Assembly (NCBI RefSeq): GCF_003253735.1
Contig: NZ_QKYW01000003.1
Location: 496,001-560,000, forward strand
Length of the DNA stretch: 64,000 nt
Source: Pseudomonas sp. URMO17WK12:I2
Lineage (GTDB): Bacteria; Pseudomonadota; Gammaproteobacteria; Pseudomonadales; Pseudomonadaceae
Direction of reading: 5' to 3'
Shown here: positions 53,686 to 62,977 of the stretch, in pieces
How the letters are laid out: each line of letters begins with the position of its first letter
How positions within the stretch are numbered: position 1 is the stretch's first letter
Notes under the pieces: generated by a model
Databases searched by the model: none
What the model was told of the DNA's origin: nothing
What the model saw: only the letters and a program-made list of their open reading frames with translations
Program-made: the position numbers and the translations under genes

Positions 53686-54183
53686 TCAGGGATGCTGTTC
53701 GAGCGCACTCACCAGGTCATGGAAGGCCGCACGGTTCGACTCGTTCAGGCCCATGAGGATGCGATGCGCCTCCAGCACGTGGGCACGCACCACGTCTTCG
53801 GACTGATCCTGCGACGGCAGGTCGGCCAGGCAATTCGGGCATTCGTAAGGCTGGTCGATGATGTTGAACACCTGATCGAAGCCCATCGATTGCAAAAGCC
53901 GCGTGATGTCGGCGTGGGTGGTCACCACGGTCGGCAGCAGACCAACCTTCTGCCGCGACAGAATCGACAGCTTGGCCAGCAGCCCCAGGGTGGTACTGTC
54001 GATGCTGCGCGTTTCCGTCAGGTCGATGACGATGGCGGAAAAATTCAGCGCAGTGAAGATTTTCTCGATCGTGGAATCCAGCGCCGAACACAGGGTCAGG
54101 CGCACTTCACCGATAAACTTCAGGACGAAGGTGCCATCCTGCTCGGCAAACTGGATTCTACCGGGGCTTATCCCAGGATTCAT
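53686..54183 (-). CDS. STAS-domain anti-anti-sigma-type protein
   Basis: The 165-residue protein has a STAS domain (about 15-105) with FSAIVIDLTETRSIDSTTLGLLAKLSILSRQ, including the Ser/Thr phosphorylation loop SIDSTTLG. A C-terminal extension (about 105-165) contains CPNCLADL, a possible metal or redox pair. It overlaps the upstream PP2C-type response regulator gene by four bases. In this module the phosphatase would dephosphorylate the STAS protein, which then frees or activates a partner. The pair is known in Pseudomonas as a signalling module; partner here not identified. Confidence 0.87.
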   Translation of the reverse strand: MNPGISPGRIQFAEQDGTFVLKFIGEVRLTLCSALDSTIEKIFTALNFSAIVIDLTETRSIDSTTLGLLAKLSILSRQKVGLLPTVVTTHADITRLLQSMGFDQVFNIIDQPYECPNCLADLPSQDQSEDVVRAHVLEAHRILMGLNESNRAAFHDLVSALEQHP

Positions 54184-55364
54184 GCAAGGTTCCTGCTTAA
54201 CACCAGCAAGGCGATATCATCCGGCATCTCCGCCAGATTGGCCAGTCCAAACACGCTACGCAACCCATCCAGGGTTCCACCTGCCTGGCTGACCAGCTTG
54301 GGCAGCAAGGCTTCTTTTTCCTGCAAGTTTTCGCCGTCCAGCAAGTCGAGGATGCCGTCGGACAACAGCGTCAGGCTGAACGATTCGGGCAGGTCGATTT
54401 CCAGGTTGTTGTACTCGGCCTCCTTGAACAGACCGACCGGCAAGCCGCGGCCCTCCAGGTAATAGGCCTGGTCACCGGTGTACATCACCGGCAGCGGCAG
54501 GTGGCCGCCGATGCTGTAGGTCAGCCGGTTGGATTCTTCATCGATCACCCCGCCGAGCATGGTCACGTGCTTGCCCAGCTTGCAGTTGATCAGGCCACGG
54601 TTTATATGGCTGAGCACGTCCGATGGCTTGAACTCGGGCAGCATGCCGTTGCGTCGCGACTCGTAGAGCAGGCGCGTGGTCATGAATTTGAGCAGCACGG
54701 TGACGAAGGCCGACGAGGCACCATGGCCGGAAACGTCCGCCAGGTAGAAAGCCACGCGGCGTTCGTCGACCCGGAAGTAGTCGACGAAGTCACCGGACAG
54801 GTAGAGCGACGGGATGATCTGGTGGGCGAAAGACAGGCCCTCGTCTTCCCACGGGGTGACCGGCAGCATGTTCATCTGCACCTGGCGCCCGGCGTTCTGG
54901 TCCTCCTGCAACAGATGCAGGCTGGCCTGCAGCTCGCGGTTGGCGGTTTCCAGCTTCTCCCGGTAGCGCTCGTTCTCCTGGCGCAGGTGCACACGATCCA
55001 GCGCCCGATGCACCGAATGCTCGAGCACGGCCAGGTCTTCGAGGGGCTTGATCAGGTAGTCGGCAGCACCCAGGCGCAACGCCTCGACCACATCGGTCAT
55101 CACTCCCGCGCCGGAGACCACGATGATTGGCGCAGAGACTTCCAGCGCATTGATGCGGCGGATCAGCTCGAGGCCGTCGACCTGCGGCATGCGTAGATCG
55201 CAAATGACCAGATCGGGCCGCTCGCGCTCGAACACTTCGAGACCTTGCAGGCCGTTGCTGGCCAGCAGGATGTTGAAGCCGCTGTCTTCCAAGTAGGCTG
55301 CAATGCTGGCGCGGACGACTTCGTCGTCATCGATCAGCAGCAATGTGGCACTGGTTTTGTGCAT
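54180..55364 (-). CDS. Response regulator with SpoIIE-type PP2C phosphatase output
   Basis: The 394-residue protein has a receiver with IDDDE (11-15), phosphoacceptor Asp56 (VICDLRMPQVDG) and Lys106 (DYLIKPLED), a helical linker (about 120-165), and a SpoIIE-like PP2C domain from about 170 with LSGDFVDYFRVDERRVAFYLADVSGHGASSAF and TLLSDGILDLLDGE metal-binding aspartates. It should dephosphorylate the neighbouring STAS protein when the receiver is active. The start MHKTSATLLL is chosen over an upstream Met. The arrangement resembles RsbU/HsbR-type control of stress and biofilm behaviour. Confidence 0.9.
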   Translation of the reverse strand: MHKTSATLLLIDDDEVVRASIAAYLEDSGFNILLASNGLQGLEVFERERPDLVICDLRMPQVDGLELIRRINALEVSAPIIVVSGAGVMTDVVEALRLGAADYLIKPLEDLAVLEHSVHRALDRVHLRQENERYREKLETANRELQASLHLLQEDQNAGRQVQMNMLPVTPWEDEGLSFAHQIIPSLYLSGDFVDYFRVDERRVAFYLADVSGHGASSAFVTVLLKFMTTRLLYESRRNGMLPEFKPSDVLSHINRGLINCKLGKHVTMLGGVIDEESNRLTYSIGGHLPLPVMYTGDQAYYLEGRGLPVGLFKEAEYNNLEIDLPESFSLTLLSDGILDLLDGENLQEKEALLPKLVSQAGGTLDGLRSVFGLANLAEMPDDIALLVLSRNLA

Positions 55365-55573
55365 GGGGTGTCCAGGCAAACTGCGCCGGGGATGGTTAGC
55401 GTAAACGCAGCCAACGACCTGCGCGGGTACACGGTTCGCGTCAAGGCGCAGACGGTACTCCCATCCTCAGCGCGATTCAACAGGCGACGTTGCCGCCGAG
55501 CTGCTTTACACCTTAAATGGACGAGGGTTATAAGAACCGCAACAAAGCCCCGACCTTCAATGAGGATAGCCTG

Positions 55574-55873
55574 ATGAGCCAGAATGATCGTGATTACACG
55601 GAAAAGCGCGATTACATTCGCATGCGCCTGGAAACCCAGGTAACGCTTAATCACGGCGGCCAGTCGGTCCCGGCACTGTGTAGGGACCTGTCGAGCACCG
55701 GCATGCAAATCGAGGCGCAGTGCCAGGCCAAGATCGGCGACAGAGTAAGTGTGCTGATCCCGTCTAGCCATGATTCGCTCAAGGGGCTGGAAACCGAAGC
55801 GGAAGTGGTCAGAGTGACGGACCTGGAAGATGGCCGGCAGATTCTCGGCCTTGCCGTCACCTCGATGAGCTGA
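55574..55873 (+). CDS. PilZ-domain protein (c-di-GMP binding)
   Basis: A 99-residue single-domain PilZ protein with the two c-di-GMP-binding motifs: RDYIR (12-16, RxxxR form) and DLSSTGM (about 38-44, D/NxSxxG form). It would bind c-di-GMP and modulate a partner such as a motor, a secretion system or an enzyme. It starts at MSQNDRDY (55574) and is divergent from the PP2C regulator across about 210 bases. No diguanylate cyclase is adjacent. Confidence 0.9.
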   Translation: MSQNDRDYTEKRDYIRMRLETQVTLNHGGQSVPALCRDLSSTGMQIEAQCQAKIGDRVSVLIPSSHDSLKGLETEAEVVRVTDLEDGRQILGLAVTSMS

Positions 55874-55954
55874 AACAAGCAGTAACGTGATGGAGCCCGC
55901 CTCCATCACGTTCGTATCAAGCCCGCTGCCTTGCGGCAGCTGCCTGTTGCGTTT

Positions 55955-56656
55955 CTAGAAGTCGTCTTCCACATCACCATCGCGCACGCGGAACTCGCGG
56001 TTCTGCAGGTAGGCGTTACGGATGAAGATGTACTTGTCGCCGCTGACCATGCGTTCGGCATCCAGCAGGCTGGCGCGGGTATCGACCACATTGACGCCAC
56101 GCAGCACGTTGCGCGTCGGCACATGATCGATATGGGGGTATGGCGTCAGGTAGCTGTCGGGGATCTTGGCCGGCGCGTCACGCAGCGAGCTCGGGCCAAG
56201 CAGCGGCAGCACCAGGTACGGGCCGCTTTGCACGCCCCACGCACCCAGGGTCTGGCCGAAGTCTTCGTCGCTGCGCTGCAGGCCCATGCGGGTGGCAACG
56301 TCGAAGAAGCCCAGGCCGCCCAGAGTGGTGTTGAACAGCAGGCGGCTGGTATCGACACCCGCATCGTGAATCTTGCCCTGCAGCAGGTTGTTGGCCAGGT
56401 TGCCGACTTCCCACATGTTGCGGAATACGTTGTGCACGCCGGTTTCGACGAATTGCGGGGTCACCTTGCGATAACCCTGGGCCAGCGGCTTGAGGGCATA
56501 GGTATCGACGGCATCGTTGAAACGAAAGACGGGGCGGTTGAATGACTCCCAGGGGTCTTCCGTTGCCGCCTGGCCTGCCAGCGGCAGCGCCATCAGACCG
56601 GCGCAGGCCAGCATCCGACCAAGGCTGGCGATCCAATCGGGTCCAATCAAACGCAT
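55955..56656 (-). CDS. mlaA: MlaA/VacJ-family outer-membrane phospholipid-transport protein
   Basis: The 233-residue protein has a signal peptide (cleavage near GQA-ATEDPW) followed by EDPWESFNRPVFRFNDAVDTYALKPLAQGYRKV and ATRMGLQRSDEDFGQTLGAWGV, the MlaA core. It removes misplaced phospholipids from the outer leaflet and passes them to MlaC. Unlike E. coli MlaA there is no Cys after the signal peptide, so it appears to be an ordinary secreted protein rather than a lipoprotein. The rest of the mla system is encoded elsewhere. Confidence 0.92.
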   Translation of the reverse strand: MRLIGPDWIASLGRMLACAGLMALPLAGQAATEDPWESFNRPVFRFNDAVDTYALKPLAQGYRKVTPQFVETGVHNVFRNMWEVGNLANNLLQGKIHDAGVDTSRLLFNTTLGGLGFFDVATRMGLQRSDEDFGQTLGAWGVQSGPYLVLPLLGPSSLRDAPAKIPDSYLTPYPHIDHVPTRNVLRGVNVVDTRASLLDAERMVSGDKYIFIRNAYLQNREFRVRDGDVEDDF

Positions 56657-56853
56657 TGTCTATCTCCTGGGCTATGGGCGCAGCCTGTCCGGCGGCAGCG
56701 CCGTAGTATAAAGCCGTCTGCCGGCAATAGGCAGCGCGCCGTGGCGCCTGGGACGCGCTTCACGCTACCGCGTGTCTGGTGAAGGACTCATGTCACGCCA
56801 TCGTCACATTGGCTTGCCATCGTGGGCGCGATCATCGCCAGGGAACGACACCC

Positions 56854-57531
56854 ATGCCTCAGCCCGCGTTTTGCGCCGCCACCTCTCCCTTCACGGCCAT
56901 CCTCTTCGGCCTGTCCGGCTGCCTGGTGGACTTCGGCGCACGCAGTGCGTCCCTGAGCGGCCAGCGCCATCTGGCGCTGGTCCGTGAAGGGGGTGGCGCG
57001 GCCCGGCAGCCAATCGGCAGCCTGGAGTTGGACAGTTGCGCCGAACCGACTCCTGGCGCACTGAGCACCCTGCGCAGCCTGCACGACCAGCACGTGCCCT
57101 GTGCCTGGCTGGACGAGTTGCCGGAAAGCCTGACCCAGAAGCTGGCGAGTCGCCTGCCCGAGTGGCTGGCGGCCTCCCCGCCCTGCACCCAACGCAACTG
57201 GCCGGCACCGGATGCCTGCTGGCAGGCCCTGGCCGCATTGCAGATCGAACGCCTGGAGGGCTGCGTGCTGGTCAGCGGCGAGCCGCGCCTTATCCAGGCC
57301 GGCCTCAATGCAGGCCTGTGGACCGTGGGCCTGGCCGCCTGCGGCTCGCTGGCAGGCTACGCGCTGGCTGACTGGCAGGTGCTCGACGAGCGGCAACGCG
57401 AGCGCCTGCGCGCTGACGCCACCCTTTCGCTTTACCGGCTCGGCGCTCATTCGGTGATCGACCAGCTCACCGACCTGCCCGCCTGCCTCGAACACCTGCA
57501 GATCCGTCGCAGTAAGGGCGAGAAACCCTGA
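56854..57531 (+). CDS. HAD-fold, phosphonatase-like protein lacking catalytic aspartates
   Basis: The 225-residue protein aligns with HAD hydrolases at the start, with TAILFGLSGCLVDFG (14-28) in the place of LFDLDGTLVDFG. Both aspartates of motif I are replaced (Gly19 and Ser21), so it is unlikely to hydrolyse phosphates by the standard mechanism. LEGCVLVSGEPRLIQAGLNAGLWTVGL (about 131-158) keeps the shape of motif IV but not its acidic pair. It may be a regulatory or binding protein of HAD fold. It lies between mlaA and the DUF4404 gene, and an orthologue occupies the same place in related pseudomonads as I recall. Confidence 0.75.
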   Translation: MPQPAFCAATSPFTAILFGLSGCLVDFGARSASLSGQRHLALVREGGGAARQPIGSLELDSCAEPTPGALSTLRSLHDQHVPCAWLDELPESLTQKLASRLPEWLAASPPCTQRNWPAPDACWQALAALQIERLEGCVLVSGEPRLIQAGLNAGLWTVGLAACGSLAGYALADWQVLDERQRERLRADATLSLYRLGAHSVIDQLTDLPACLEHLQIRRSKGEKP

Positions 57532-57622
57532 CCTCCCAGCTGAGCTAGGCTGAGTACGAATTACTGACCTTTCGTCGCGCCGTACGGTCAATTGTCTTGC
57601 CTATCAAGAGAGGGAGAGCCCC

Positions 57623-57889
57623 ATGCCTGCGAACCATCTGCAGCAGCAACTGGAAGAGCTGCGCAAGCAATTGGTCGAACATCCGCCGGAAAACGAAGAA
57701 GATCGCGAGTCGCTCGAACTGCTCGCCCGCGACATCGAGCTGCAACTGGCCGCGCAACCGGTGACCACACCTGATGCCTCGCTGGTCGATGGGGTCAACC
57801 TGGCGGTGGAACGCTTCGAAGTGAGCCACCCGACCCTCGCCGGAAGCCTGCGCAACATCATGCAGACCCTGGCCAATATGGGAATCTGA
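57623..57889 (+). CDS. DUF4404 family protein
   Basis: The 88-residue acidic protein (MPANHLQQQLEELRKQLVEH and so on) is mostly helical with a Leu/Glu-rich first half, likely a coiled coil, and the DUF4404 end HPTLAGSLRNIMQTLANMGI. Its function is unknown. AGAGGGAGAGCCCC just before the ATG is a good ribosome binding site. It is followed by a strong terminator. It is conserved next to queF. Confidence 0.85.
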   Translation: MPANHLQQQLEELRKQLVEHPPENEEDRESLELLARDIELQLAAQPVTTPDASLVDGVNLAVERFEVSHPTLAGSLRNIMQTLANMGI

Positions 57890-57907
57890 TCCCAGGTGCC
57901 ACAAACG

Positions 57908-57936
57908 AAAAACCAGCCTGATGGCTGGTTTTTTGT
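57908..57936 (+). terminator. Intrinsic terminator after the DUF4404 gene
   Basis: GAAAAACCAGCC and GGCTGGTTTTTT form a strong stem with a short loop (TGAT), ending in a T-run. It may also act for queF on the other strand, since A runs are on the opposite side. Confidence 0.92.
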
Positions 57937-57982
57937 TTGTGGCGCCATCCTCACCGATCGACACGCGGCAGCGGGCGCCCGC

Positions 57983-58810
57983 CTATTGCCGAACCAGACG
58001 CCGGTTCGCCGGCATCTCTGCCAGCGTGGTGCGGTACGGGTTGATATCCAGGCCGCCGCGGCGCACATAGCGCGCGTAGACGGTCAGGTACTCGGGCTGC
58101 AGGCACTGCTGCAGATCCAGGAAGATGCGCTCCACGCACTGCTCGTGGAAATCCGCGTGCTGGCGGAAACTCACCAGATAGGCCAGCAGGCTTGCCGGAT
58201 CCAGAGCCGCACCGCGGTACTCGACCACCACACTGCCCCAATCCGGCTGGCCGGTGACCGGGCAATTGGACTTGAGCAGATGGCTGTGCAGGCGCTGCTC
58301 GACGATTTGCGTCGGGTCGCAGTCCAGCAGCTCCGGTTGTGGCGCGGCGTAATTGCTGATGCTGACATCCAGGTCATCGATACAACTGCCCGGCAGTGCG
58401 TTCAGCCCTTCCCGGGCGGCTTCGTCCAGGCTGCGCACCCGCACCGTCACCGGCTTGCCGGCGGTCGCCGAGAGGTCCTGCTCCAGCACCTCGACCAACG
58501 CCTGCGCAGTGGCGAACACCGACTGGTTCAGCGAGTTCAGGTACAGCTTGAACGACTTGGACTCGATGATATTCGGCGAGTCGGCCGGAATCGCGAACTC
58601 GCCGATGGCCACCACCGGTTTGCCCGACGGTAGCAACCATGACAGCTCGAAGCAGTTCCAGTAATCCACGCCGCGGTACGGCAGCGTCTCGGCGCTCAGG
58701 CCCAGCTCGGCCCATTTAGCGGCGCGGGGAATGGGAAACAGCAGTTCGGGCGAATAAGTGGCGATGTACTCGCTGCTTTTGCCCAACGGCGAATGTTCCA
58801 CGGAATTCAT
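57983..58810 (-). CDS. queF: NADPH-dependent 7-cyano-7-deazaguanine reductase QueF
   Basis: The 275-residue, two-fold (type II) QueF has the substrate-binding motif [15 protein letters not shown] (about 83-97) and the catalytic nucleophile Cys183 in [13 protein letters not shown] with Asp190. The C-terminal half includes [12 protein letters not shown] and [12 protein letters not shown]. It reduces preQ0 to preQ1 in queuosine synthesis. ATG at 58810 fits the family start. No other que genes are adjacent. Confidence 0.96.
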   Translation of the reverse strand: MNSVEHSPLGKSSEYIATYSPELLFPIPRAAKWAELGLSAETLPYRGVDYWNCFELSWLLPSGKPVVAIGEFAIPADSPNIIESKSFKLYLNSLNQSVFATAQALVEVLEQDLSATAGKPVTVRVRSLDEAAREGLNALPGSCIDDLDVSISNYAAPQPELLDCDPTQIVEQRLHSHLLKSNCPVTGQPDWGSVVVEYRGAALDPASLLAYLVSFRQHADFHEQCVERIFLDLQQCLQPEYLTVYARYVRRGGLDINPYRTTLAEMPANRRLVRQ

Positions 58811-58873
58811 GAGGCGTTACCTGCGATCCAACGGGTGCGGCATGGCTGCCGCGCGGGAAAAATGGCGGGCTGA

Positions 58874-59572
58874 TCAGCCCAGTTCGGCGACCAGCTTGGC
58901 CAGCGCGGCGGCCGGATCGGCGGCCTGGCTGATCGGCCGGCCGATCACCAGGTAATCGGAACCGGCATCCAGTGCCTGGCGCGGAGTGAGAATACGGCGC
59001 TGATCGTCCTGCGCGCTGCCGGCTGGGCGAATACCTGGCGTCACCAGTTGCAGCGCCGGTTGCGCAGCCTTGAGGGCAGGCGCCTCGAGCGCCGAGCAGA
59101 CCAGGCCATCCATGCCGGCCTTTTGCGCCAGGGCGGCCAGGCGCAATACCTGCTCCTGCGGCTCGATATCCAGGCCGATGCCGGCCAGATCCTCGCGCTC
59201 CATGCTGGTCAGCACGGTCACCCCGATCAGCAGCGGCACCGGACCGTTGAAGGTATCCAGCACCTCGCGGCAGGCGCTCATCATGCGCAGGCCGCCGGAA
59301 CAGTGCACATTGACCATCCACACGCCCATCTCGGCGGCCGCCTTGACCGCCATGGCCGTGGTGTTGGGGATGTCGTGGAATTTCAGGTCGAGAAACACCT
59401 CGAAGCCACGGTCACGCAAGGTGGCGACGATGTCCGACGCGCAGCTGGTGAACAGCTCCTTGCCGACCTTGACTCGGCACAACCTGGGATCGAGCTGGTC
59501 GGCCAGGGCAAGTGCGGCCTCCCGGGTCGGGAAATCCAGGGCAACGATGATCGGGGTCTGGCACGCGGACAT
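58874..59572 (-). CDS. pyrF: Orotidine-5'-phosphate decarboxylase
   Basis: The 232-residue TIM-barrel protein has [14 protein letters not shown] at the N-terminus, [12 protein letters not shown], the catalytic [10 protein letters not shown] (Asp62, Lys64, Asp67) and [16 protein letters not shown], all standard for bacterial OMP decarboxylase. It catalyses the last step of UMP synthesis. The start at 59572 is the family start; an upstream in-frame Met adds non-homologous residues. It lies alone between queF and the YcaQ-like gene. Confidence 0.96.
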   Translation of the reverse strand: MSACQTPIIVALDFPTREAALALADQLDPRLCRVKVGKELFTSCASDIVATLRDRGFEVFLDLKFHDIPNTTAMAVKAAAEMGVWMVNVHCSGGLRMMSACREVLDTFNGPVPLLIGVTVLTSMEREDLAGIGLDIEPQEQVLRLAALAQKAGMDGLVCSALEAPALKAAQPALQLVTPGIRPAGSAQDDQRRILTPRQALDAGSDYLVIGRPISQAADPAAALAKLVAELG

Positions 59573-59659
59573 GAGCAACTCTCGAGCAGGAAATTCGGCG
59601 CGCATTGTAGCGCAAGCGATTGCCGATGGGGGTTGCAACGACGGCTGGGCCAGGGCCTG

Positions 59660-60880
59660 TTAACACTGGCGCGCAAGCTGCGCCGCCAGCAGTACGCCTT
59701 CGCCGCGCTGACAGGCGATGCGGATGGCGCGCAAGCCCAGCCAGTCGGCCAGGCGCCTTACCGCGCCGGCCAGTGCCGCGATGCCGTCCTCGTTCAATCC
59801 GGGGGGCTGCTCGTGCACCGCATGGATTGCCAGGCATCCCTGACTGCGCTCGGCGCGCACGTCCAGCCGCGCGACGATCCGCTCGCCGAACAGAAACGGC
59901 AGCACGTAATAGCCATACACCCGCTTGTGCTGCGGCGTGTAGATCTCCAGCCGATAGCGAAAATCGAACAACCGCTCGGTGCGTGAGCGCTCCCAGATCA
60001 GCGAGTCGAATGGCGACAGCAGCGTGCAGGCCGCAACCCGGCGCGGCACCCGCAGGGGCGCAACGCAGTACGCCGGCTGCGCCCAGCCCTGCACGTGGGC
60101 AGGGCTCAACGCGCCCTCCTCGAGCAGCTCCTGCAACCGTGCGCGGCAGTCGCCCGGCTGCAGACGAAAGTAATCGCGCAGGTCTCGTTCGGTCGCCACT
60201 CCCAGCGCCCTGGCCGCCTGCAGCACCAGCGAGCGCTGCGCATCAGCCTCGTCAGGCTGCTGCGCCAGCAGGGAGGCCGGTATCACCCGTTCCGGCAGAT
60301 CGTACAAGCGTTCAAAGCCGCGGCGCCCGGCGACCGTCACTTCGCCAGCCGCGAACAACCATTCCAGCGCCTGCTTTTGCGCAGTCCACCCCCACCAGGG
60401 GCTGCTGCGCGGGCGTTCCTCGGCCAGGCTGCCGGCGCTCAGTGCACCGCGCTCAGTTACGGCCTGCAGCACCTCGCGAATCAGCGGCTGCTGCTCGCAC
60501 CCGAATGCTGCCAGCCCCTTGTAGATGCCACGCCCCTGCTTGGCTCGCTGCATGCGCCAGCGCAGCAGCGGGTAGTAGTCGAACGGCAGCAGAGAGGCCT
60601 CGTGGCCCCAGTATTCGAACAGCGTGCGCTGCCGCCCCTGGCTCCAGGCGGCCTGCTGCAACAACTGCGGATCGTAGTGGCCGAGGCGTGAATACAGCGG
60701 CAGGTAATGGGAGCGCACCACCGCGTTCACCGAGTCGATCTGCAACAGGCCGAGCCGCTCGATCACCCCATTGACCGCACGGCTGCCAGGCGCCCCTGAT
60801 CGCGGGCGCTGCGCGAACCCTTGAGCGGCAAGCACCGCACGTCGTGCCTGGGCGGCGGACAAGCTGATCATGGTCGACAT
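59660..60880 (-). CDS. YcaQ-like winged-helix DNA glycosylase (HTH_42 family)
   Basis: The 406-residue protein contains LSAAQARRAVLAAQGF, the catalytic-motif region LLQIDSVNAVVRSHYLPLYSRLG with Gln47-Ile-Asp49 (QxD), a middle part with EYWGHEASLLP, and a C-terminus with LLSPFDSLIWERSRTERLFDFRYRLEIYTP. Members such as E. coli YcaQ and AlkX unhook DNA interstrand crosslinks as glycosylases. It should act in DNA repair in the cytoplasm. Start at 60880 or three codons later (60871). Confidence 0.88.
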   Translation of the reverse strand: MSTMISLSAAQARRAVLAAQGFAQRPRSGAPGSRAVNGVIERLGLLQIDSVNAVVRSHYLPLYSRLGHYDPQLLQQAAWSQGRQRTLFEYWGHEASLLPFDYYPLLRWRMQRAKQGRGIYKGLAAFGCEQQPLIREVLQAVTERGALSAGSLAEERPRSSPWWGWTAQKQALEWLFAAGEVTVAGRRGFERLYDLPERVIPASLLAQQPDEADAQRSLVLQAARALGVATERDLRDYFRLQPGDCRARLQELLEEGALSPAHVQGWAQPAYCVAPLRVPRRVAACTLLSPFDSLIWERSRTERLFDFRYRLEIYTPQHKRVYGYYVLPFLFGERIVARLDVRAERSQGCLAIHAVHEQPPGLNEDGIAALAGAVRRLADWLGLRAIRIACQRGEGVLLAAQLARQC

Positions 60881-60946
60881 GGCGGCACCAACGATGAGGG
60901 AAAAATACGGTAACCCATGGCGCTGAATCGACCAACCGTGGGTCGC

Positions 60947-61174
60947 CTACTTGCTCAGTGGGTCATCCCAGAACGGCCGCTGTATCTCGCTGAATACCTC
61001 ACTGCGATTCAGCCCCAGGTCTTTCAACGCGGCGTCGTTGAGCGATGCCAGCAGTTGACGCTCATGCGCCAGTTGCTGCCAACGGCGCACCTGCGCTACC
61101 GGTTTTTTTAACCAGCCGATGAACCGCCGGGACTGAGGCTGAACGGCCAGTTCGACACATACCTGATGATCCAT
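60947..61174 (-). CDS. DUF1127 protein
   Basis: The 75-residue protein ends in LNDAALKDLGLNRSEVFSEIQRPFWDDP, the DUF1127 helix-turn pattern. The first 25 residues (MDHQVCVELAVQPQSRRFIGW) are longer than in the smallest members. Related proteins bind RNA or are linked to phosphate and carbon metabolism. It diverges from the LysR gene at 61271-62125 across 96 bases, and that regulator may control it. Confidence 0.87.
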   Translation of the reverse strand: MDHQVCVELAVQPQSRRFIGWLKKPVAQVRRWQQLAHERQLLASLNDAALKDLGLNRSEVFSEIQRPFWDDPLSK

Positions 61175-61270
61175 CTTTTCTTCCTCCTGAAGGGATGGAT
61201 TCAGTGTCGGACCGGGGATAAGATCAATCCAACGAATGTTTCTTATGCTATGCATCTCGGAGATTGATGA

Positions 61271-62125
61271 ATGGCGCAGTATCCCAACATCGACAGCGAA
61301 CTGCTGCGCACCTTTGTCGCGATAGCCGATTACGGTGGCTTTACCCGGGCCGCAGAAGCGGTCAACCGCACCCAATCGGCGGTGAGCATGCAGATGAAGC
61401 GCCTCGAGGAAGATGTGATCGGCCGGCCACTGTTTCAGCGCGAGGGCCGCCAGCTAACCCTGACCGCCGAAGGCGAAATACTGCTGGGCTATGCCAGGCG
61501 CATTCTTCAGTTGCACACCGAGGCGCTGAACATCCTCTGCCAACCCGGCATGGTCGGCACCCTGCGCATCGGGACACCGGATGACTATGTGATGCGTTTC
61601 ATGCAGGGCATCCTGATCCGTTTCGCCCAGGCCTACCCGCTGGTTCAGGTGGAGCTGCATTGCGAACCTTCGTTCGCCCTGTTGCAGCGGCGTGACCTGG
61701 ACCTGACCATCGTCACGCGCGAGCCCGGCACGGAGATCGGCGAGTTGCTGCGCCAGGAGCATCTGGTCTGGGCCCAGGCCTCGGCAGCCAATCTGCATGA
61801 GGCCGACCCGTTGCCGCTGGCGATGTTCAACAACCAGTGTTTTTGTCGCACCTGGGCCTGTAACGCACTGGATGCGCAGTCGCGCAGCTATCGCATCGCC
61901 TACAGCAGCCCGAGCCTCTCGGCAATCATGGCGGCTGTCAGCGCCGGGCTGGCGATCACCGCCCAACTGCGCAGCTTGATAACCCCGGATCTACGCATTA
62001 TTGGCCGCGCTGAAGGCATGCCAGAACTGCCAATGGCCAGCGTGATGCTGCTGCGCAACGAGAAAACCCGCTCTCCTGCCAGCGAGGTGCTGGCCGAGCA
62101 GATCCTCGAAGGCTTCAGGCTCTGA
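61271..62125 (+). CDS. LysR-family regulator
   Basis: The 284-residue protein starts MAQYPNIDSELLRTFVAIADYGGFTRAAEAVNRTQSAVSMQMKRLEEDV, a standard LysR HTH, then an effector domain with LRIGTPDDYVMRFM and LLRQEHLVWAQA. It likely controls the divergent DUF1127 gene or a neighbouring function. The last 11 bases overlap the 3' end of the convergent TSUP gene. Confidence 0.92.
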   Translation: MAQYPNIDSELLRTFVAIADYGGFTRAAEAVNRTQSAVSMQMKRLEEDVIGRPLFQREGRQLTLTAEGEILLGYARRILQLHTEALNILCQPGMVGTLRIGTPDDYVMRFMQGILIRFAQAYPLVQVELHCEPSFALLQRRDLDLTIVTREPGTEIGELLRQEHLVWAQASAANLHEADPLPLAMFNNQCFCRTWACNALDAQSRSYRIAYSSPSLSAIMAAVSAGLAITAQLRSLITPDLRIIGRAEGMPELPMASVMLLRNEKTRSPASEVLAEQILEGFRL

Positions 62126-62870
62126 GGCCGAGCATCAGTGCGCAGACCAGCAGAAAGGCCGTGAACAGCACACGCAACACGCGCTCCGGCAAGGCATGAG
62201 CCAGGCGTACGCCCCAACTGATGCTGAGCAACCCGCCAATCGCCAGCGGAATGGCCAGCGCCCACTGCACGTGGTCATGCAATGCGTAGGTGGCCAGCGT
62301 CACCCCGGTGCTGGGCGCCGCAAGCGCCAGTGACAGGCCCTGGGCCACCACCTGGGAGGTGCCGAACACACTGGTAAGAATCGGTGTGGCGATCACCGCA
62401 CCACCGACACCGAACAGCCCACCCAGCATGCCCGAGCCGCTGCCCAGCACGGTCAGCCATGGCCAGGGGTGACGCAACTGGCCGGATGCTGCCGGTGAAC
62501 GCAGGAACATGCGCAGCAGGTTGTAGAACGCCAGCGCGATCAGGAAGCCCACGAACGCCAGGCGCATCGACTCGGGATCGAGGTTGACCGCCCAGCTCGC
62601 GCCAAACAGGGCAAACACGAAGCTGCTCAGCGCCAACGCCAGGGCGTGGCGCAGGTCGATGCGGTTGCGCTGGTGATAGCGCCACAGCGCCAGCAGCACA
62701 TTGGGCACCACCATCACCAGTGCAGTGCCCTGGGCCAGTTGCTGATCCAGCCCGAACAGCACACCCAGCGCCGGGATCGCGATCAGGCCGCCGCCGATCC
62801 CGAACAACCCGCCAAGGGTACCGAGCGCCAGGCCGAGCAGGATATTCAGGGCAAACGCGAGCAGATCCAT
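62115..62870 (-). CDS. TauE/SafE (TSUP) family membrane transporter
   Basis: The 251-residue, eight-helix protein has two copies of the family's glycine-rich motif: LGGLFGIGGGLIAIPAL (about 19-35) and LGGLFGVGGAVIATPIL (about 155-170). These are sulfite/organosulfonate or other anion exporters, probably driven by ion gradients. It diverges from the LysR gene at 62978, suggesting control by that regulator. No sulfonate enzyme is next to it, so the substrate is unassigned. Confidence 0.92.
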   Translation of the reverse strand: MDLLAFALNILLGLALGTLGGLFGIGGGLIAIPALGVLFGLDQQLAQGTALVMVVPNVLLALWRYHQRNRIDLRHALALALSSFVFALFGASWAVNLDPESMRLAFVGFLIALAFYNLLRMFLRSPAASGQLRHPWPWLTVLGSGSGMLGGLFGVGGAVIATPILTSVFGTSQVVAQGLSLALAAPSTGVTLATYALHDHVQWALAIPLAIGGLLSISWGVRLAHALPERVLRVLFTAFLLVCALMLGLRA

Positions 62871-62977
62871 GGTTCATCTCATGCAGACAGGGTGAGCGCA
62901 TGCTACCTGTCGTTGGCTGGATAGGTAACGCATAGCCCGGCATAATGGCTGTGCGATACACGCATAGCGAGCCATTC

